A stretch of DNA of 64,000 bases from Dendrolimus kikuchii (GCA_019925095.2 CM034403.1:9305690-9369689), one strand, 5' to 3'. Positions 23,170 to 34,920 are shown, counted from the first letter of the stretch. The notes: generated by a model from the sequence alone, not told the origin. A program made the numbers and translations.

Positions 23170-23345
23170 GCCTAGACAAGGGACGTTCGAGGATCACACA
23201 GGGGTTTTAGTGGGTATCCCTAGCGGCGGCTTGGCCTTAGCACATAGCCATTCACACGTGAGGTGCTTGTGCCACGCCGACTTGGCGAATCCCACACACG
23301 GGTCGCGACCTTTCCCCCTCGCGCGGCCTATAGTCCTCAAATAGA
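23170..23345. repeat. dispersed repeat family J
   Basis: TTTTAGTGGGTATCCCTAGC, a following 'TTAGCAC', then 'AATCCCACAC' and a terminal 'TAAAAAAAATGG' match 60580-60745 in the same orientation. Confidence 0.6.
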
Positions 23346-23600
23346 TTTCCCCTATATAAAAAAAATGGGGTAGGGGTATGAGATAGAGAGATCAGACAGG
23401 AGGAATGGGATAAAATGGATGGTATATGGGATTAGAATAGGGGGATTGGGAAGTGGGTCGTCGCAACGGACGAAACTAACTAGCTAGTTCAAGGCTAACC
23501 GTTTCACGCTTATATTCTGTGAGAGCGTGGTATCACACCTATCGAGTCGGCCCAAAGAACTGTAATCAAGATAGTGATTTCAGCATGGCTCTACCACGTC
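23345..23600 (+). repeat. repeat family G, uninterrupted copy
   Basis: A purine-rich GGGGTAGGGG/GGAATGGGA tract, then 'GCGTGGTATCACACCTATCG' and 'TTTCAGCATGGCT'. The same order is found at 26592-27350, where a Helitron and further DNA interrupt it. Confidence 0.65.
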
Positions 23601-23784
23601 AAAACGTATATTTAAGGTAGGAATTAATATTAAATTGGTATATGTATTATAAATCTGCAGATAAATTTGTATCACGTATATCGAGTTTAGCAAGCTCAGT
23701 TTTATCAGAAATATAACATTTCATATTACATTACACGAATCATTATATAAAAATATAATATAAAACCTAAATTTTTTTTTTTTA

Positions 23785-23905
23785 TATGTAATCCGTCCAC
23801 GCTGTCCGTGGGGAGTGTTCCTAAAATGCTGGATGCATTTCCATGCTCGCGTTGTATGGCATCGCTAACGCGTTGTCCTAAATACAGGCAAGTTTAGTTT
23901 GTATT
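23785..23905. repeat. dispersed repeat family A, copy 3
   Basis: Preceded by poly-T; contains CTAAAATGCTGGATGCATTT and 'AACGCGTTGTCCTAAAT', matching 2178 and 60405 in the same orientation. Confidence 0.55.
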
Positions 23906-23909
23906 ATGG

Positions 23910-25400
23910 GTAATACAAAACTGTGAAAAAGAATACCTACTAGGACTGAATATCACCTAGTAATATACCTACAACTATTAAAAACTCTTAAATTCTACAA
24001 AGTTAGTAAAAATATTCAGTGTTGAAACAAAAGCTGGCGCCAGTTTTTAATAAAAAGTTGATGAGCATGATATATGGATTCTGATGTAAGGTATCATCGG
24101 TACAAAAATATTGGCGTTAAGTTTTGACTATTAAAAAAGGTAAATTATATCATAAATGACACCTTATTACCTTATTTAATACATTAAGGCATATTTTTTT
24201 TAGTCATCACAATGATATAACTATATTATTGTATTGAACAAACTGACATGGTGCCATTTATAGTATAGTTTCCTTTATTTTTTTATTAACGTTTTTATAA
24301 TCTCATCAAAGCATTGAATATGCACCATTTTTTATAAATTTTGTTGTATAGACGTCATACACGTCACACTTGGTTTGGTCACACACTGATCAAACCAAGA
24401 CAAATGTGTTATGTCGTATGTACCACAGATCAAGTGGCCAGCCGGTAGATGGCAGATATTGTGCAAATTAAACATTGTGTATGGTTAGTAAGGTCCCGAC
24501 GATTTTATTAAATGTCAACATTTTAAAGGTCCTTACATGTTTTAGCCATAATATGTTAATAATTCGAAAGACAACGTCTTGTTTTACCGAAATGAATAAA
24601 TATTTGGTTTTTGGAGTTTATTTTTTAATACACATACAGGTCATTATAACAGGATATGAAGTTGAGAAAATGAGTATTTTCGACACCTCTTCTTTTTTAA
24701 ACAAAGTCCTACTAAGGCTACAAGAGATTTTCGTGATATTTGTGCTATGTATGGTTCGTGATTGATAAATGCCAAGTTCAAAAATGAATAATTTCCACTC
24801 CAAGACGCACCTCGTTTTGTGAGTCCAATTGAGTTCCATGAAAAGGGATTAAAAAAACGGCGAGTACTTAGTTGCCAACCCATTATTTTCCGAAACTTTG
24901 TTCCAATATTACGGTACCCCATTACAAACGTATGTCACAGCACATCCCTATAGATCAAAATATAATATACAGTTATATATTTGGAAATAAGCAATTTTTC
25001 ATGGATCACGCGCTACCCCAGCATGCATCGTCAGCTCCAGTTTAAAAATGTTGATTTACTGGTGCCAAATGTGTGCGCGATATCTGTTTGACTTATTGCT
25101 TCGTTAAAGATGGATATGCACTGGGGTTCCAATTTGTTTTTATTTTTAATACTACATGGCAGTATATACAACTGACATGCTTTTTAACACGCTACAAAAT
25201 TTCAGACTGCCTTGTGACGTCACTATTCTAACGAATCAACTAACTAGTGATTAATTATTGTCTAAACAGTAATTGAAATTATTAATTACATGAAATTTCG
25301 GAAGAGAGTTGATAGCAAGACCTTAAAAAAGGAAGTTCTCTTTTATGTACAAATGTTGCTAAAGAATTTACTGTGAAATGTGCCAAATACTCAATTATGT
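23910..25400. other. AT-rich stretch, no gene seen
   Basis: Apart from the hairpin at 24352-24418 nothing is supportable. The overlapping ORFs at 24475-24922 have no recognisable domain. Confidence 0.45.
24352..24418. repeat. imperfect 30-bp hairpin
   Basis: CTTGGTTTGGTCA (24369-24381) pairs with TGATCAAACCAAG (24387-24399), one mismatch, 5-nt loop. The outer parts ACGTCATACAC and GTGTTATGTCGT also pair imperfectly. Confidence 0.75.
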
Positions 25401-25409
25401 TGGATTTTA

Positions 25410-26195
25410 TTAAGTTTTCACAACTAGTACACATAATTAAAATTATATTGTAGCGGTTTTACGCGCAGCATTTTATTTGTTTTTGGAACGAAGTTCCTTA
25501 TCGCGCGTTGTGAAAGGGGGCTAGACGGAAAAAATTCTTACGAAAAGTTGTCACGACACTTTTTGCTATAGTAAGCTATCAACTTTAATGCAATGAAATA
25601 AAATCTAAAATATCAATTAGTGTAATAATATACGCTGTTTTTGATACTATTTGTTTGTTTATGTATTTCTTTCTATACATAGGTTTTTAATAAAATTTCG
25701 ATGGTTTTCGATGCTTATCGACACACTTTTTGAGACATTTTGAGAATTTTTAAGACATTTTAGGAGAATTTCGTTCCAAACATATGTCCCAAAGACACCT
25801 CATTAGTTTTTTTATTTCGACTTTTCGGCCACTTTTCAGTAGCCGTGATCAGGGAAGACCAAGATGGAAAGAAAGAAATATATTTTTTATTTAGGACCAA
25901 AACTAAGTTAATATAAATAGAAAAATAAAAAACAAAATAAGTCCTAAATTGGACCCAATCTCGGCATAATGCTAGCCAACAAGGACTAGTGCTATTCTTC
26001 CGTTTGGGACCATAAAGTGAAGTTACGGTGGACAATACAACATATAACAACAACAAAATATATAGTATAATGCAGTTTGTTAAAGTTTAATGAAATGTAG
26101 ACTAAAAAAATATGATGGCAGATGGCATTAATATTCGAAATAAAAATCAAATAAAATACCGCGCTGGAAACCGCTGAAACATAGTTTTAATTATG
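25410..26195. mobile_element. Penelope-type terminal repeat in fold-back arrangement, interrupted
   Basis: The left end (TAAGTTTTCACAACTAGTAC, then a GCGGTTTTACGCG block) and the reverse complement of the right end (26140-26195) match each other and the terminal-repeat copies at 51126 and 54560. A copy of the hammerhead-like motif lies at 25819-25852, minus strand. A separate TIR element separates the left tail from the motif. Confidence 0.6.
25492..25780. mobile_element. small TIR element
   Basis: The left end TTTGGAACGAAGTTCC and the reverse complement of the right end, TTTGGAACGAAATTCTCC, form terminal inverted repeats around about 260 bp with no ORF. A related 'AAAACGAAGTTCATTATCG' stretch occurs at 42583-42601. 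Exact ends and TSD uncertain. Confidence 0.55.
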
Positions 26196-26214
26196 TTTAT
26201 AAATAACATGAAAA

Positions 26215-26272
26215 GTGATTATCGTTGCTTATAGAGATTTGCAACCAGGGGCGCAGCCAACGCGTTGCCTGC
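26215..26272 (-). mobile_element. CR1/jockey-type LINE 3' fragment
   Basis: On the minus strand: CAACGCGTTGG, 'CCCCTGGTTGCAAATC' and 'ACGATAATCACTTTTCATG'. Truncated, and adjoined directly by a SINE-A poly-T. Confidence 0.6.
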
Positions 26273-26584
26273 CTTTTTTTTATTGCTGAAGCACAGCAGA
26301 CATGCTGACGGCCCAACTGTGATGGAAAGTGGTTACTGTTGCCTATGGATATTACCAATAGCAGAGGTCCTGCCAGTGTGCTGCTGGCCTTGAAGCAGTA
26401 ACTGGAACCTCGCCACTGATACCAGAACACAACTCAAAGTTGTTATGGCGGCATACTCTAGACCAGGGGTGATAGCCATCCAGATGGGCAAATGCCCTAC
26501 TACCTGGCTGTTGGTTGTTTTGTCGCTTCTTACGACAGGCCGCCCGGCCGCAGGAATTAGTATTCTTTTTCCGCTCTTGCACGG
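26273..26584 (-). mobile_element. SINE-A copy
   Basis: Full length. Ends at the conserved start, CCGTGCAAGAGCGG on the minus strand. ORFs across it are incidental. Confidence 0.85.
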
Positions 26585-26591
26585 AGAAAGC

Positions 26592-27350
26592 TTGCCTTTC
26601 GAATATTATAGAAAGGATGGGGTAAAGGGATAGAATAAAGGGGATGCGATAGGAGAGGTGCGGTAGAGGGATTAGACATGAGGAATGATATAGAGGAATG
26701 GAATGCGGAGAGAGGGAAGTGGGACATTGGAACTCTCACTCGTCGCACGAAATATATATATCTAGCTGACCTGGCAAACTTCGTAACGCCTCAGAATCAA
26801 TAAATAAAAACCGTTGATTTCTAAACGATGGGACGAACATCAAACGTTTAACATTCAAAACCAAAAAAAAAAAAAAACACTTCACTTTTAAAATTAATTT
26901 GTTTTCTGAACGACTTTTAAATTTAATTGATTTCTAAACGACGGGACGAACATCAAATGTTTGACCGGTAGGAATAGTTTCAAAGGGAAAGCGAAATTGT
27001 GGTTTATATATGTTGGTTATATTCCAATAATTTTTTTCATATTTACTCACCTTTTAAACCTTCCCTGGACTTCTCGAGTTTTAGCGAAACTAACGAACAG
27101 CAATTGATTTTTATTTTATTTCACACACGTACGTGGTGTCCCGCGATACAGGCTAGTCCTAGTGCGGAACCTATGTAAGCATTATTTCTGTATATTTTTT
27201 TGAGAAAAAATTGATTTGATTTGAAATACGCTTAACTCGATGCTAACCGTCTACGCCTATATTCGAGAGTGCGGTATCACACCGGTCGAGTCGACCCTTA
27301 AAGCCTAATGAAGATAATGATTACAGCATGGCTGTACTACGTAATTTCTT
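26592..27350 (+). repeat. repeat family G, interrupted copy
   Basis: 26592-26760 matches the purine-rich part of 23345-23600, and 27230-27350 matches its second part (GTGCGGTATCACACCGGTCG, then 'TTACAGCATGGCT'). The DNA between, including the Helitron at 26762, is absent from the other copy, so it was inserted later. Confidence 0.6.
26762..27118 (-). mobile_element. Helitron related to 11496-11923
   Basis: On the minus strand it ends 'TGCCAGGTCAGCTAG' and contains AATCAATTGCTGTTCGTTAG near its start, colinear with the 11496 copy. The 5' TC end is not clear and the 3' neighbour is A rather than T, so the edges may be altered. Confidence 0.75.
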
Positions 27351-27359
27351 GAGAAGCAC

Positions 27360-27795
27360 TTGCTAAGTTTTGAAACTGTACTGCTTAACTATTGTCAAAA
27401 GTTAATGAAATGCGTTAACCGAAACATTTAGCACCTATAATTCCATGTAATTCTAATAGGATTTCCTTGGAAATGTTTTAATTGTTCTAAAGGTTAATAT
27501 TAAGTTAATACTGGAAAGTTTTGCTAACGTTCACGTGCACTACGTCAGAATAGTGTTATGCACATTTTGTTCCCTGACTTCACTCTATAGTATTGCTATG
27601 ACATAATGTTGATGCAATAAGCCTCACGTGTTAGTGTGGGCTAAACGGCAGCCACATTAACATATCACGTTTAAAATGACGCGACTAAAACTTTCACCTA
27701 CTAATAATGCATTGCGAGGTGTGACATAATTTTTCAATCTTTGCTTGCTGACTTTGCCGCGTCACGACTTTACCCTACCCTACTTACCGATTTTT
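27360..27795. other. no gene seen
   Basis: Nothing supportable. Confidence 0.4.
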
Positions 27796-27797
27796 TT

Positions 27798-28038
27798 GTT
27801 TTTTTTTTATTGCAAGAGTTCAGCAGATAAGCAGACGGCCCACTTGATGGAAAGCGGTTACCATCGCCTATGGACATTTGCAACACCAAAGGTGCTACAA
27901 ATGCGCTGCTGCTCCTATAAGAATAGGAGACTGGAACCTGGTCACTAATGCCGGAATACAACTCAAAGTTGTTATGGCGACATGCTCTAGACCAGGGGTG
28001 GTAGCCATCCAGTCGGGCAAATGCCCTACCACCTGGCA
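27798..28038 (-). mobile_element. SINE-A, 5'-shortened form
   Basis: Like 17435-17672, homology runs from the poly-T to ACCACCTGGC and ends at the same site. Confidence 0.8.
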
Positions 28039-28251
28039 AAACCCTATCGCGACTAGTACTCAATGGGTGATAAATATTAGTTTTAACAATTGCTGATGTA
28101 GCTAAAGTTTATCTTTAGGACATTGGGGACCGGATAGACTTTCAAAGTCAACTTGTTCGACTTTTGTTTTCTTTAAATATGACTTCAGATCGTTTCTTAA
28201 TTGATTAGTCACAAGTATCTAAGAATATTTAGAATTTAAATTAAAAGAAAA

Positions 28252-28530
28252 AGTCGTGGTAGCGTAATGACTTGCACACGCGTCCCAAACCCAAAGAGCG
28301 CCAGGTTCGATCTTGGCCGGAACCCATGCACCACTTAGACAGTTTTGTGACCTAAGGTGCATATTGTTACAATTACCACATGCTAACAACGTTGAAGGAA
28401 AACATCGTGATGAAGTCTGTACATCGAGATAACTTGGACAAGCGTGACGGGTATACTGTCCTTTCCCCCTATAATGGAAGGCCCGAACCCAGCAATGGGC
28501 CATTTATGGGCTGTCATATATATAAAATAA
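28252..28530 (+). mobile_element. tRNA-derived SINE (SINE-T)
   Basis: Pol III-type internal promoter: A box TGGTAGCGTAATG (28257-28269) and B box GGTTCGATCTT (28304-28314), 35 nt apart. The body ('GCATGCACC'-type segment, 'CGTTGAAGGAAAACATCGTG', 'GGCCCGAACCCAGCAATGGG') matches the minus-strand copy at 57672-57951 throughout. It appears inserted in or next to the 3' UTR of the RTE element to its right. Confidence 0.85.
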
Positions 28531-28539
28531 AGTAAATGG

Positions 28540-29370
28540 TTACCATGCGAAAGCCTAACCTCTCTTTTCTCATATCTTCTCCCAATTATTTGGGGTCGGC
28601 ACAATATGTCTTTTCCTTCCATATTCCTCTATTCTGACATACGTCCTGTGTCACACTACAAATCATCATATCAACCTTCACACAATCAATCCATTTCTTT
28701 TTTCGTCTACCTTTACATTTGTACCCATCAATCTTGTAGTTTATCATTATTTTTGTCACGTGACTTTCATCCCTCCTCATTACATGACCATACCACCTTA
28801 GTCTTCTTCCTTCTCATTTTTCAGTGGCGGATGCAACTTTCAAAGATCCCCTTGATGTGTAAAAGTATTCTCTCAGTCAGGTTGCCTGGAAGAGATCGCT
28901 TTAGGCGATAAGGCTGCCTTTTGTTTTGCCGTTAAATTATTGTAATTATTTATTTTATAATTGTTTATTTGGTGAACAATAAAGTGTTTTCTATTATATT
29001 CTATTCTTATCCATTCTTGTAACACCACACATCCATCGCAACATTCTCATCTCAGCTGAGCGGAGACGTGTGTGGTCTGTTACTTTAGTGGCCCAACATT
29101 CGGATCTGTATAACATGACCACTCGTATAATAGATTTATATATCTGTCCTTTTAGTTTCAGTGGCATTTGTTTGTCGCATGACACCTGTCTCCACTTTGG
29201 CCATGCTACATTTGTTCTTCTCCTTACATCCTTCTATTTCAAATTTACCCTGCAGTAGGGAACCAAGGTATCTGAATTCGGAGTTACACAGTAATGTGGT
29301 TGATAGTTGTTTAGTTTTCGTTTTGCACTTTCTATGCGACAGCCTAACCTATACATACGTATATACAATC
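28540..29370 (-). pseudogene. RTE-like non-LTR retrotransposon, C-terminal RT region, broken
   Basis: The minus strand, read in several frames, gives the C-terminal series of insect RTE-type elements: FRYLGSLLQ (about 29270), KWRQV, KLKGQIYKSII with LYRSECWA, then AEMRMLRWMCGVTR (ORF 29185-28994). After an inserted segment come RLRWYGHVMRRDESHVTK and KKKWIDCVKVDM (ORF 28780-28586), a stop and a 3' UTR. The gene is inactive through frameshifts, an early stop and the insertion at 28872-28994; the N-terminal endonuclease and RT core are missing (5' truncation). Confidence 0.85.
28872..28994 (+). mobile_element. LINE 3' tail, family C, copy 3, nested in the RTE pseudogene
   Basis: CAGGTTGCCTGGAAGAGATC through GGTGAACAATAAAG. 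It lies between 'VTRMDKNR' and 'RGSLKVA' of the opposite-strand RTE reading frame. TATTCT on both sides looks like a target duplication. Confidence 0.75.
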
Positions 29371-29399
29371 ACCATTTAGATTTCATTTGATTTCAATTA

Positions 29400-29709
29400 G
29401 TGCAGGAACGGAGAAATAATATAATTTCTCGTGGCCGAGCGGCCTGTCGTAAGAGGCGACAAAACAACCCACAGCCAGGTGGTAGGGCAATTTTCCGTCT
29501 GGTTGGCTACCACCCCTGGTCTAGATTATGTCGTCATAACAACCTTCAGTTGTGTTCCGGCATTAGTGACCAGGTTTCAGACTCCCTTTAGAAAGAAGCA
29601 GCGCATTTGTAACATCTCTGGTGTTGAAAAAGTCTATAGCGGATCGTAACGGCTTTCCATCAGATGGGCCGACTGCCTGTATACTGAACTCATGCAATAA
29701 AAAAAAAAC
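29400..29709 (+). mobile_element. SINE-A copy
   Basis: Starts TGCAGGAACGGAGAAAT and ends CATGCAATAAAAAAAAAA. Directly adjacent to the end of the RTE fragment. Confidence 0.85.
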
Positions 29710-29711
29710 AG

Positions 29712-30855
29712 ATTGTTGGAATCTTCTGTGATTTTAAGATTCTACACGTCTTTATATATAACCATTATTCCAGTCGTTCTAAAAGCCATAAACACGAATT
29801 TGAAGAACCTCTTGTTTACAGTCAGATTAAATCAAGGGAGGCATTAAAAAATGTTAAAATTGAAATATTGGTACAAAGAAAAACTCTTAATGGCAAGTGG
29901 CAACCGCGGCGGGAGTTGGGCTTTCCTCTCAAACGATAGAAAGAAAATTAGGATGCGAGCTGTCAAAACTTCAAAACCAAACCGTCGGAGGGATGGGCCC
30001 CTGCACCTCGCTCATTATTTATCACATTGTCGCCGAAATTAACGCCGACCCTCGTCAAATGGTTTTTATAAAATAAAATTTCAAATGATTCATCTGGCAG
30101 CTAAATCACATCTTTGTATCTTGTAATTACTGTTGAGCTTCGATGTCGATTAAAATGTTTTGTAAATTTTGATTCGCTATGACCCTGTCTTTGCTATTAA
30201 GTCAGAGACAAGACTCGCAAAAGCTAACTTGTATTAATAAAGAATAAAAATATAATAAATAAACACACTTACAAAACTTATGCGTTTAAAAAAAATCAAC
30301 GATTGACAAAAAAGTCAAGATTATTTATAAAAAAATCCTTGACTGCGTAATATCAAATGTAGAGTTATTATAAAAATATGTCAGAAAGAACACACGGACT
30401 TTTTACATTAAAATTATTTTTTTGTCACTTTATTTTTCACTTTTTAGTTCACATTGCTATCGAAGCGTGTTTTTAAACTACATAATAATATAGCCTTTAA
30501 TTAATCAAAAAGTTAAAATATTGTTGTGTTACATCGATTTTTAGTACGTGTGTAAATTTTTAAATTAACCAGATGTCTGGAAGTTGATAAAAATCACTTG
30601 ATAGAATCGTTATATGGGAAAAATATTATTGTTTAGTATTAATAGGTAGTTAAATCTATCGTTGTTATTCTCGTTATGGTCATTTGTGCGTCTGCCGTGT
30701 TGATAAAAGTATATTTAATTAGCAGGATGATAGATATCTGGTGTCAGAGGTCAGCTACGAGGAAACCAATGGTTTTTGTTATGTTGAAAACGTTCCTTTT
30801 AGACCGTTGTTAAAATATCATGGTTTTTAGAGATCGGCAACCATCGATTCAATAT
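29712..30855. other. no gene seen
   Basis: A GC-richer patch at 29885-30055 carries a short basic ORF without a recognised domain; otherwise AT-rich. Confidence 0.4.
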
Positions 30856-30859
30856 AATC

Positions 30860-31137
30860 AAATCCTTAAAAATCTTTGTATCGTATGTATAACTTTTTTA
30901 TATGTGTCTATGTCACCGAACGCCTCGTAAACCGCTGGATTGATTTTGATGATATTTTTTTGTATACTTGAGTGGGTCATGGAATAGTTTAGATTCACAA
31001 TTGGATCCGGTAGGTGGAGATAGTATCGGATTCCAGGAGTTTAATGATTTGTTATATATAAATAGACCTGGTAGGTAGTGCTGCAATTGGGTTTTAAATG
31101 TTTGTTTAGGGCACAATAATGTCTGCCAGCCCTACTA
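30860..31137 (+). mobile_element. Helitron-B fragment, copy 1
   Basis: 'TGAGTGGGTCATGG', 'CACAATTGGATCCGGTAGG' and a terminal 'ATGTCTGCCAGCCCTACT' match 37745-37968 and 58925-59240; the last of these ends in a proper GCTAG. Terminal bases are decayed here. Confidence 0.65.
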
Positions 31138-31499
31138 ATTAACTACATAAAGTTAACATCAGTCGCATCTCATTCAATATATTTTGCGTTATATATCCGC
31201 CATAATTGCATGCGGTTTTGGCATAATATGCATTCTTATAATTATTATGTATTGGCAATAATGCTGTTTAAGGACAAATTTATAAATATATCATTAGACT
31301 TATCCTTTTGTATCGCAGCGAAGCGTGGCCTATATTTGGGCGACATAAAACTCATGTGACATACAAGAGTTACGTGTTATGGAGATGAAAATGCAGCTTT
31401 AGAATCCGTGGTAGCTTTTGTATCTTTGACTTAGTAAACAGATTGTAAGTCAGTGATTTACTCTGGTACAGCCAATTATTAGAGAAGCTGGTTAGTTTT

Positions 31500-31745
31500 A
31501 TGGATAACAATGTCGTCGTCATCGTTGTCAGTCATTCGCAGTCCACTGCTGGACGTAGGCCTCCCCAAGTCGGCGCCACTCATCCCTGTCTTCTGACTTC
31601 CTCATTCAGCGCTTACCAGCGACCTTGCACAGGTCGTCGGTCCTTCGGGCTGGAGGGCGTCCGACACTACGTTTACCGAGGTTCGGTCTCCACTCCAGGA
31701 CTCGTCTGCTCCATCGACCATCGGTCCTGCGGCAGTCGCGATAAT
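31500..31745 (+). repeat. repeat family K, longer copy
   Basis: GC-rich segment with CTGCTGGACGTAGGCCTCCC, 'CACTACGTTTACCGAGGTTC' and 'TCCACTCCAGGACTCGTCTG'. Part also occurs at 33145-33190 and 5745-5835. The 100-codon ORF has no known domain; I read it as repeat, not gene. Confidence 0.65.
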
Positions 31746-31749
31746 GTCG

Positions 31750-31850
31750 TTTTATTTTCAAATTCAAAATCAAAGGTTTTTATTCCAAACAAATTTCACT
31801 GAAGGATATTTTTTGAAAGTCATACATATTAAGTTAAATGAAGCCACTGT
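31750..31850 (-). repeat. repeat family F, copy 1
   Basis: 'TTCAAATTCAAAATCAAAGG', TTTTTATTC and 'TTTTTGAAAGTCATACAT' match 52312-52425; 52921-52990 is the inverted equivalent. Confidence 0.6.
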
Positions 31851-31899
31851 CTATTCTATATACATTATCTAGGCTCCATCATCCTGCCATTTAACATCT

Positions 31900-34050
31900 G
31901 CCAGGTCCTTCTAGAAGCGGTAGCCCCAAAAGCACCTGATTTGACGTTGTAAGGGAAGATTAAGGGTAATGTAGCAAGGGATGCCGAAGAGAGTGCTATG
32001 AAATATGATGAATAAAACTAGGAAACCAGATCCCGGGTTCCAAAGTCGATGCTCTGAACGGAATTTGGATTTGAGGCTCGGTTGGTTATAATAATATTCC
32101 TTGCTGGTAATGAATGAAAATATTAAATTGGCAATTAAAATGGTATTAAGTGTGTTTATAATATTTAAAATATTCAGTTGGTTTGAGTTTCTTTTGAGAT
32201 CCATATTAAACCCACTCTTGGCCAATTAATAATTATCCTGTCGCAGGCGCGATAATAGTTTTAATGACGGGAAATAATGTCAACATCCGCCATTAACGAA
32301 ACTTATCACACATACTAAATTCGTGTTTATCTCTGAAAAAATTACGTCGGTACATTGTTCAGAATTAATGATCCTTTTTTGATTAAATGTAGAATATTGT
32401 TAACATAAATGTTTTAAACGAATCTATTTTTCTCAAACCATATAAGCATAATTGTTATCAGTTTTTCTTATTAAACCGCAGGTAAGTTGATATTACACTT
32501 ACACTCCTTAAAATCGGCTAAGTGCGTGCGAGTCTACGTACAATAAATATTTTCGTTACGGCGCCTTAAAAAGCATTTAATCGTCAATATACCAAAAATA
32601 TTATTTTTGCTCTAATAAAGTATCTTTGAAAGCAAAATTTACTGACTTGCACTTTTTTAAAACTTTTACCTCATAGTTCAGAAACTAGGGAGGGAGCGCA
32701 TTATTTATGAATTTGAAAGCCAATATCTTCTTACTTATTGATTTAAATAAAGTCTTCAAGAAACTTCATTATGATTTATGATCATCATCATTATGATAAT
32801 GATACTCTACACGACTATGTACATTGAAAAAGTTTCATCCCTTAATTATATATATAATGGTCTTCTTTTTTTGCTATTTTACACAATTGTGTAAAGGAAA
32901 ATAATACTTATTTCTGTTAAATTTTATTCATATATATTGAACACGTAATTCCTGGTTAAATGACTGTGACACGCATAGATGGAGTAACGGAAAGATTACA
33001 TTCTGGTTGCGCTCAAATTTCTTGTATCAGAGCCCAGGACCCGTTTTCTTGTTTTTTGCTTTCCAATTTAATAGATTTTGGAATATTTGATTTAGAGCAT
33101 TGCTTGACAAAAAGATGCATGGCAATTTACATTTGCCAAGCAGTTTCCACTCCAGGACTCGTCTGGTCTATTGGTTGTCGATTTGGTAACAGAACATAAT
33201 AAGTTCTAATCATAAAAGAAATGTACAAAAAAAATCTTCTGTTTATTTGTTTCTTTTTTGCGAACTATTTTATTTTAAAGAAATTGGAAATGAAACTGTG
33301 GAGATAAACATAGGTTAGTCTTTGTCTCGGAAAATGTACAACACCCAGCGGGATGCAGTGGGGAATAATTTACGAGTAAAGCCATAGTTAGAAGCATAAT
33401 AGCAAAATATACGCATTTACAAATTTAAATTTATCCTTGTTTGGTTTATAAAAGACTAATGACTATAAATATTAATTAATTCTATTTATTCGGTGATTAG
33501 CGCCTGTTTTGTATGGAGTAAGTAGTTCTCTATAATTTAACATAATTTTATGTAATAATATTTATTTCTAATATGTGGTAATTGTGTATAGATTATAGTT
33601 CAGAGTCCTTAATTGTATATAGACGTTATTCACTACATTTTATATTCATGTTGGCAGACACGATAGATTTATACTGTGTTCGGTTTATTTTATTACGTGT
33701 AAAACTTTAAGTATAATATTTTATATAATATCTTGTATAAAATATTATCTAAAATTTCCAAACAATAATGTATTAAATTCTTTTCATTCATAACCCTTTC
33801 ATTAAAATAGTTTATCAATGACTTCAATCCGCTATCGGTTGTGCCAATGTGCTAAGTTTCTTATACTGTAAAGTTTTTGGAGGGATGGCGAGGTGTTTTA
33901 AAAATGCTTGTCCAGAATGAAGAGTCAGTGGATGACATATACGTAAGCCGTAGGGTTCTCTGATTAAAAATATTCTGACCAGTTGCTGTTCTTTTATTAC
34001 CATAAACCCTTCTGTGTTGTTGCAAGTATTACACTATTTGGGCTAAATAT
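31900..34050. other. mostly unassigned
   Basis: AT-rich. Contains a short family K piece (33145-33190) and a perfect 13-bp AT hairpin (33713-33725 with 33736-33748). No gene recognised. Confidence 0.45.
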
Positions 34051-34055
34051 TCTCA

Positions 34056-34215
34056 CCTTGAGTTGTGTTCTGATATTAGTGGCCAGGTTCCAGTTTCCCT
34101 TTAGAGAGCGGCATCTGTAGTATCTTTGATGTTACAAATGTCCATAGGCCATGGGTAACCGCTTTCCACCAGGTGGGCCGTCTTCCTGTCTGCGAAACTT
34201 ATAAAACAAATAAAA
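34056..34215 (+). mobile_element. SINE-A 3' half
   Basis: Begins within the element at CACCTTGAGTTGTGTTCTG and runs to a poly-A-like end. 5'-truncated, and lacking a short internal segment before 'TCCATAGGCC'. Confidence 0.75.
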
Positions 34216-34305
34216 ATAAACTGCATCATTATATAATCGTATTATTCGTTTATCCGTTTGTCACCTGATTACATATTATATATAAGACTCATTTTCTTAG
34301 TAATT

Positions 34306-34332
34306 ATTAGGTCTATTAGGTCTATTAGGTCT
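34306..34332 (+). repeat. ATTAGGTCT x3
   Basis: Three exact 9-bp units in tandem. Confidence 0.9.
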
Positions 34333-34339
34333 ATATGAA

Positions 34340-34900
34340 TGAAAAGCCATCTACAAAATCTATCTAAAAATGTGCCGCCACAAAATAAATTACGTTTTGA
34401 ATTTGATATCTTTTCTTCATTTACTAATTTTCAACTAACAAAAAAGTTTGAGTGTAATTCCTATATTCCCTTGACACTAAAAAGGAAAGTTCTGTAATCA
34501 TCTATACTTTTCTATTGGACAATCATACATTATAAGTCTAAAGATGAACTGCATAAGGTTGAAATTACAATGTATTATTAGCAGTTTAGAAGGATGTAAA
34601 ATTTATAATTGAAGGTCGTAAATTAAGGTGACATCGACAGTTGTGGCTCGCGGGGAGCGACGCCACGCGAGGGAAAGCGTTGCCAATATTTTATCGAGAG
34701 GCTAATTATTTGATCGGCACGTTGGGGTAACAGATGAAACCTTGCCGTAATGTCTTTCTTATTCTTTTGTTCGACATATAAATGAGTAATGGTTGTAATG
34801 TCATCTATTATAACCGAAGAGGAAAAATTGGGTATTTGACACATATTACAATAAATTCTGGAATAGTATTCATATTATTACAACTTAGGTTCCGACAAAA
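34340..34900. other. no gene recognised
   Basis: A GC-richer patch at 34620-34740 is unassigned; the 73-codon minus ORF there has no recognised domain. Confidence 0.4.
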
Positions 34901-34920
34901 ATAAATTCCACTTGCATATC

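Noticed and set aside
31500..31802. 100-codon ORF in a GC-rich block as a host exon
   Set aside because: The block shares segments with 5745-5835 and 33145-33190 and a common LINE tail motif, so it is repetitive.
33713..33748. Perfect 13-bp AT-only hairpin
   Set aside because: Such hairpins are expected by chance in DNA of this composition.
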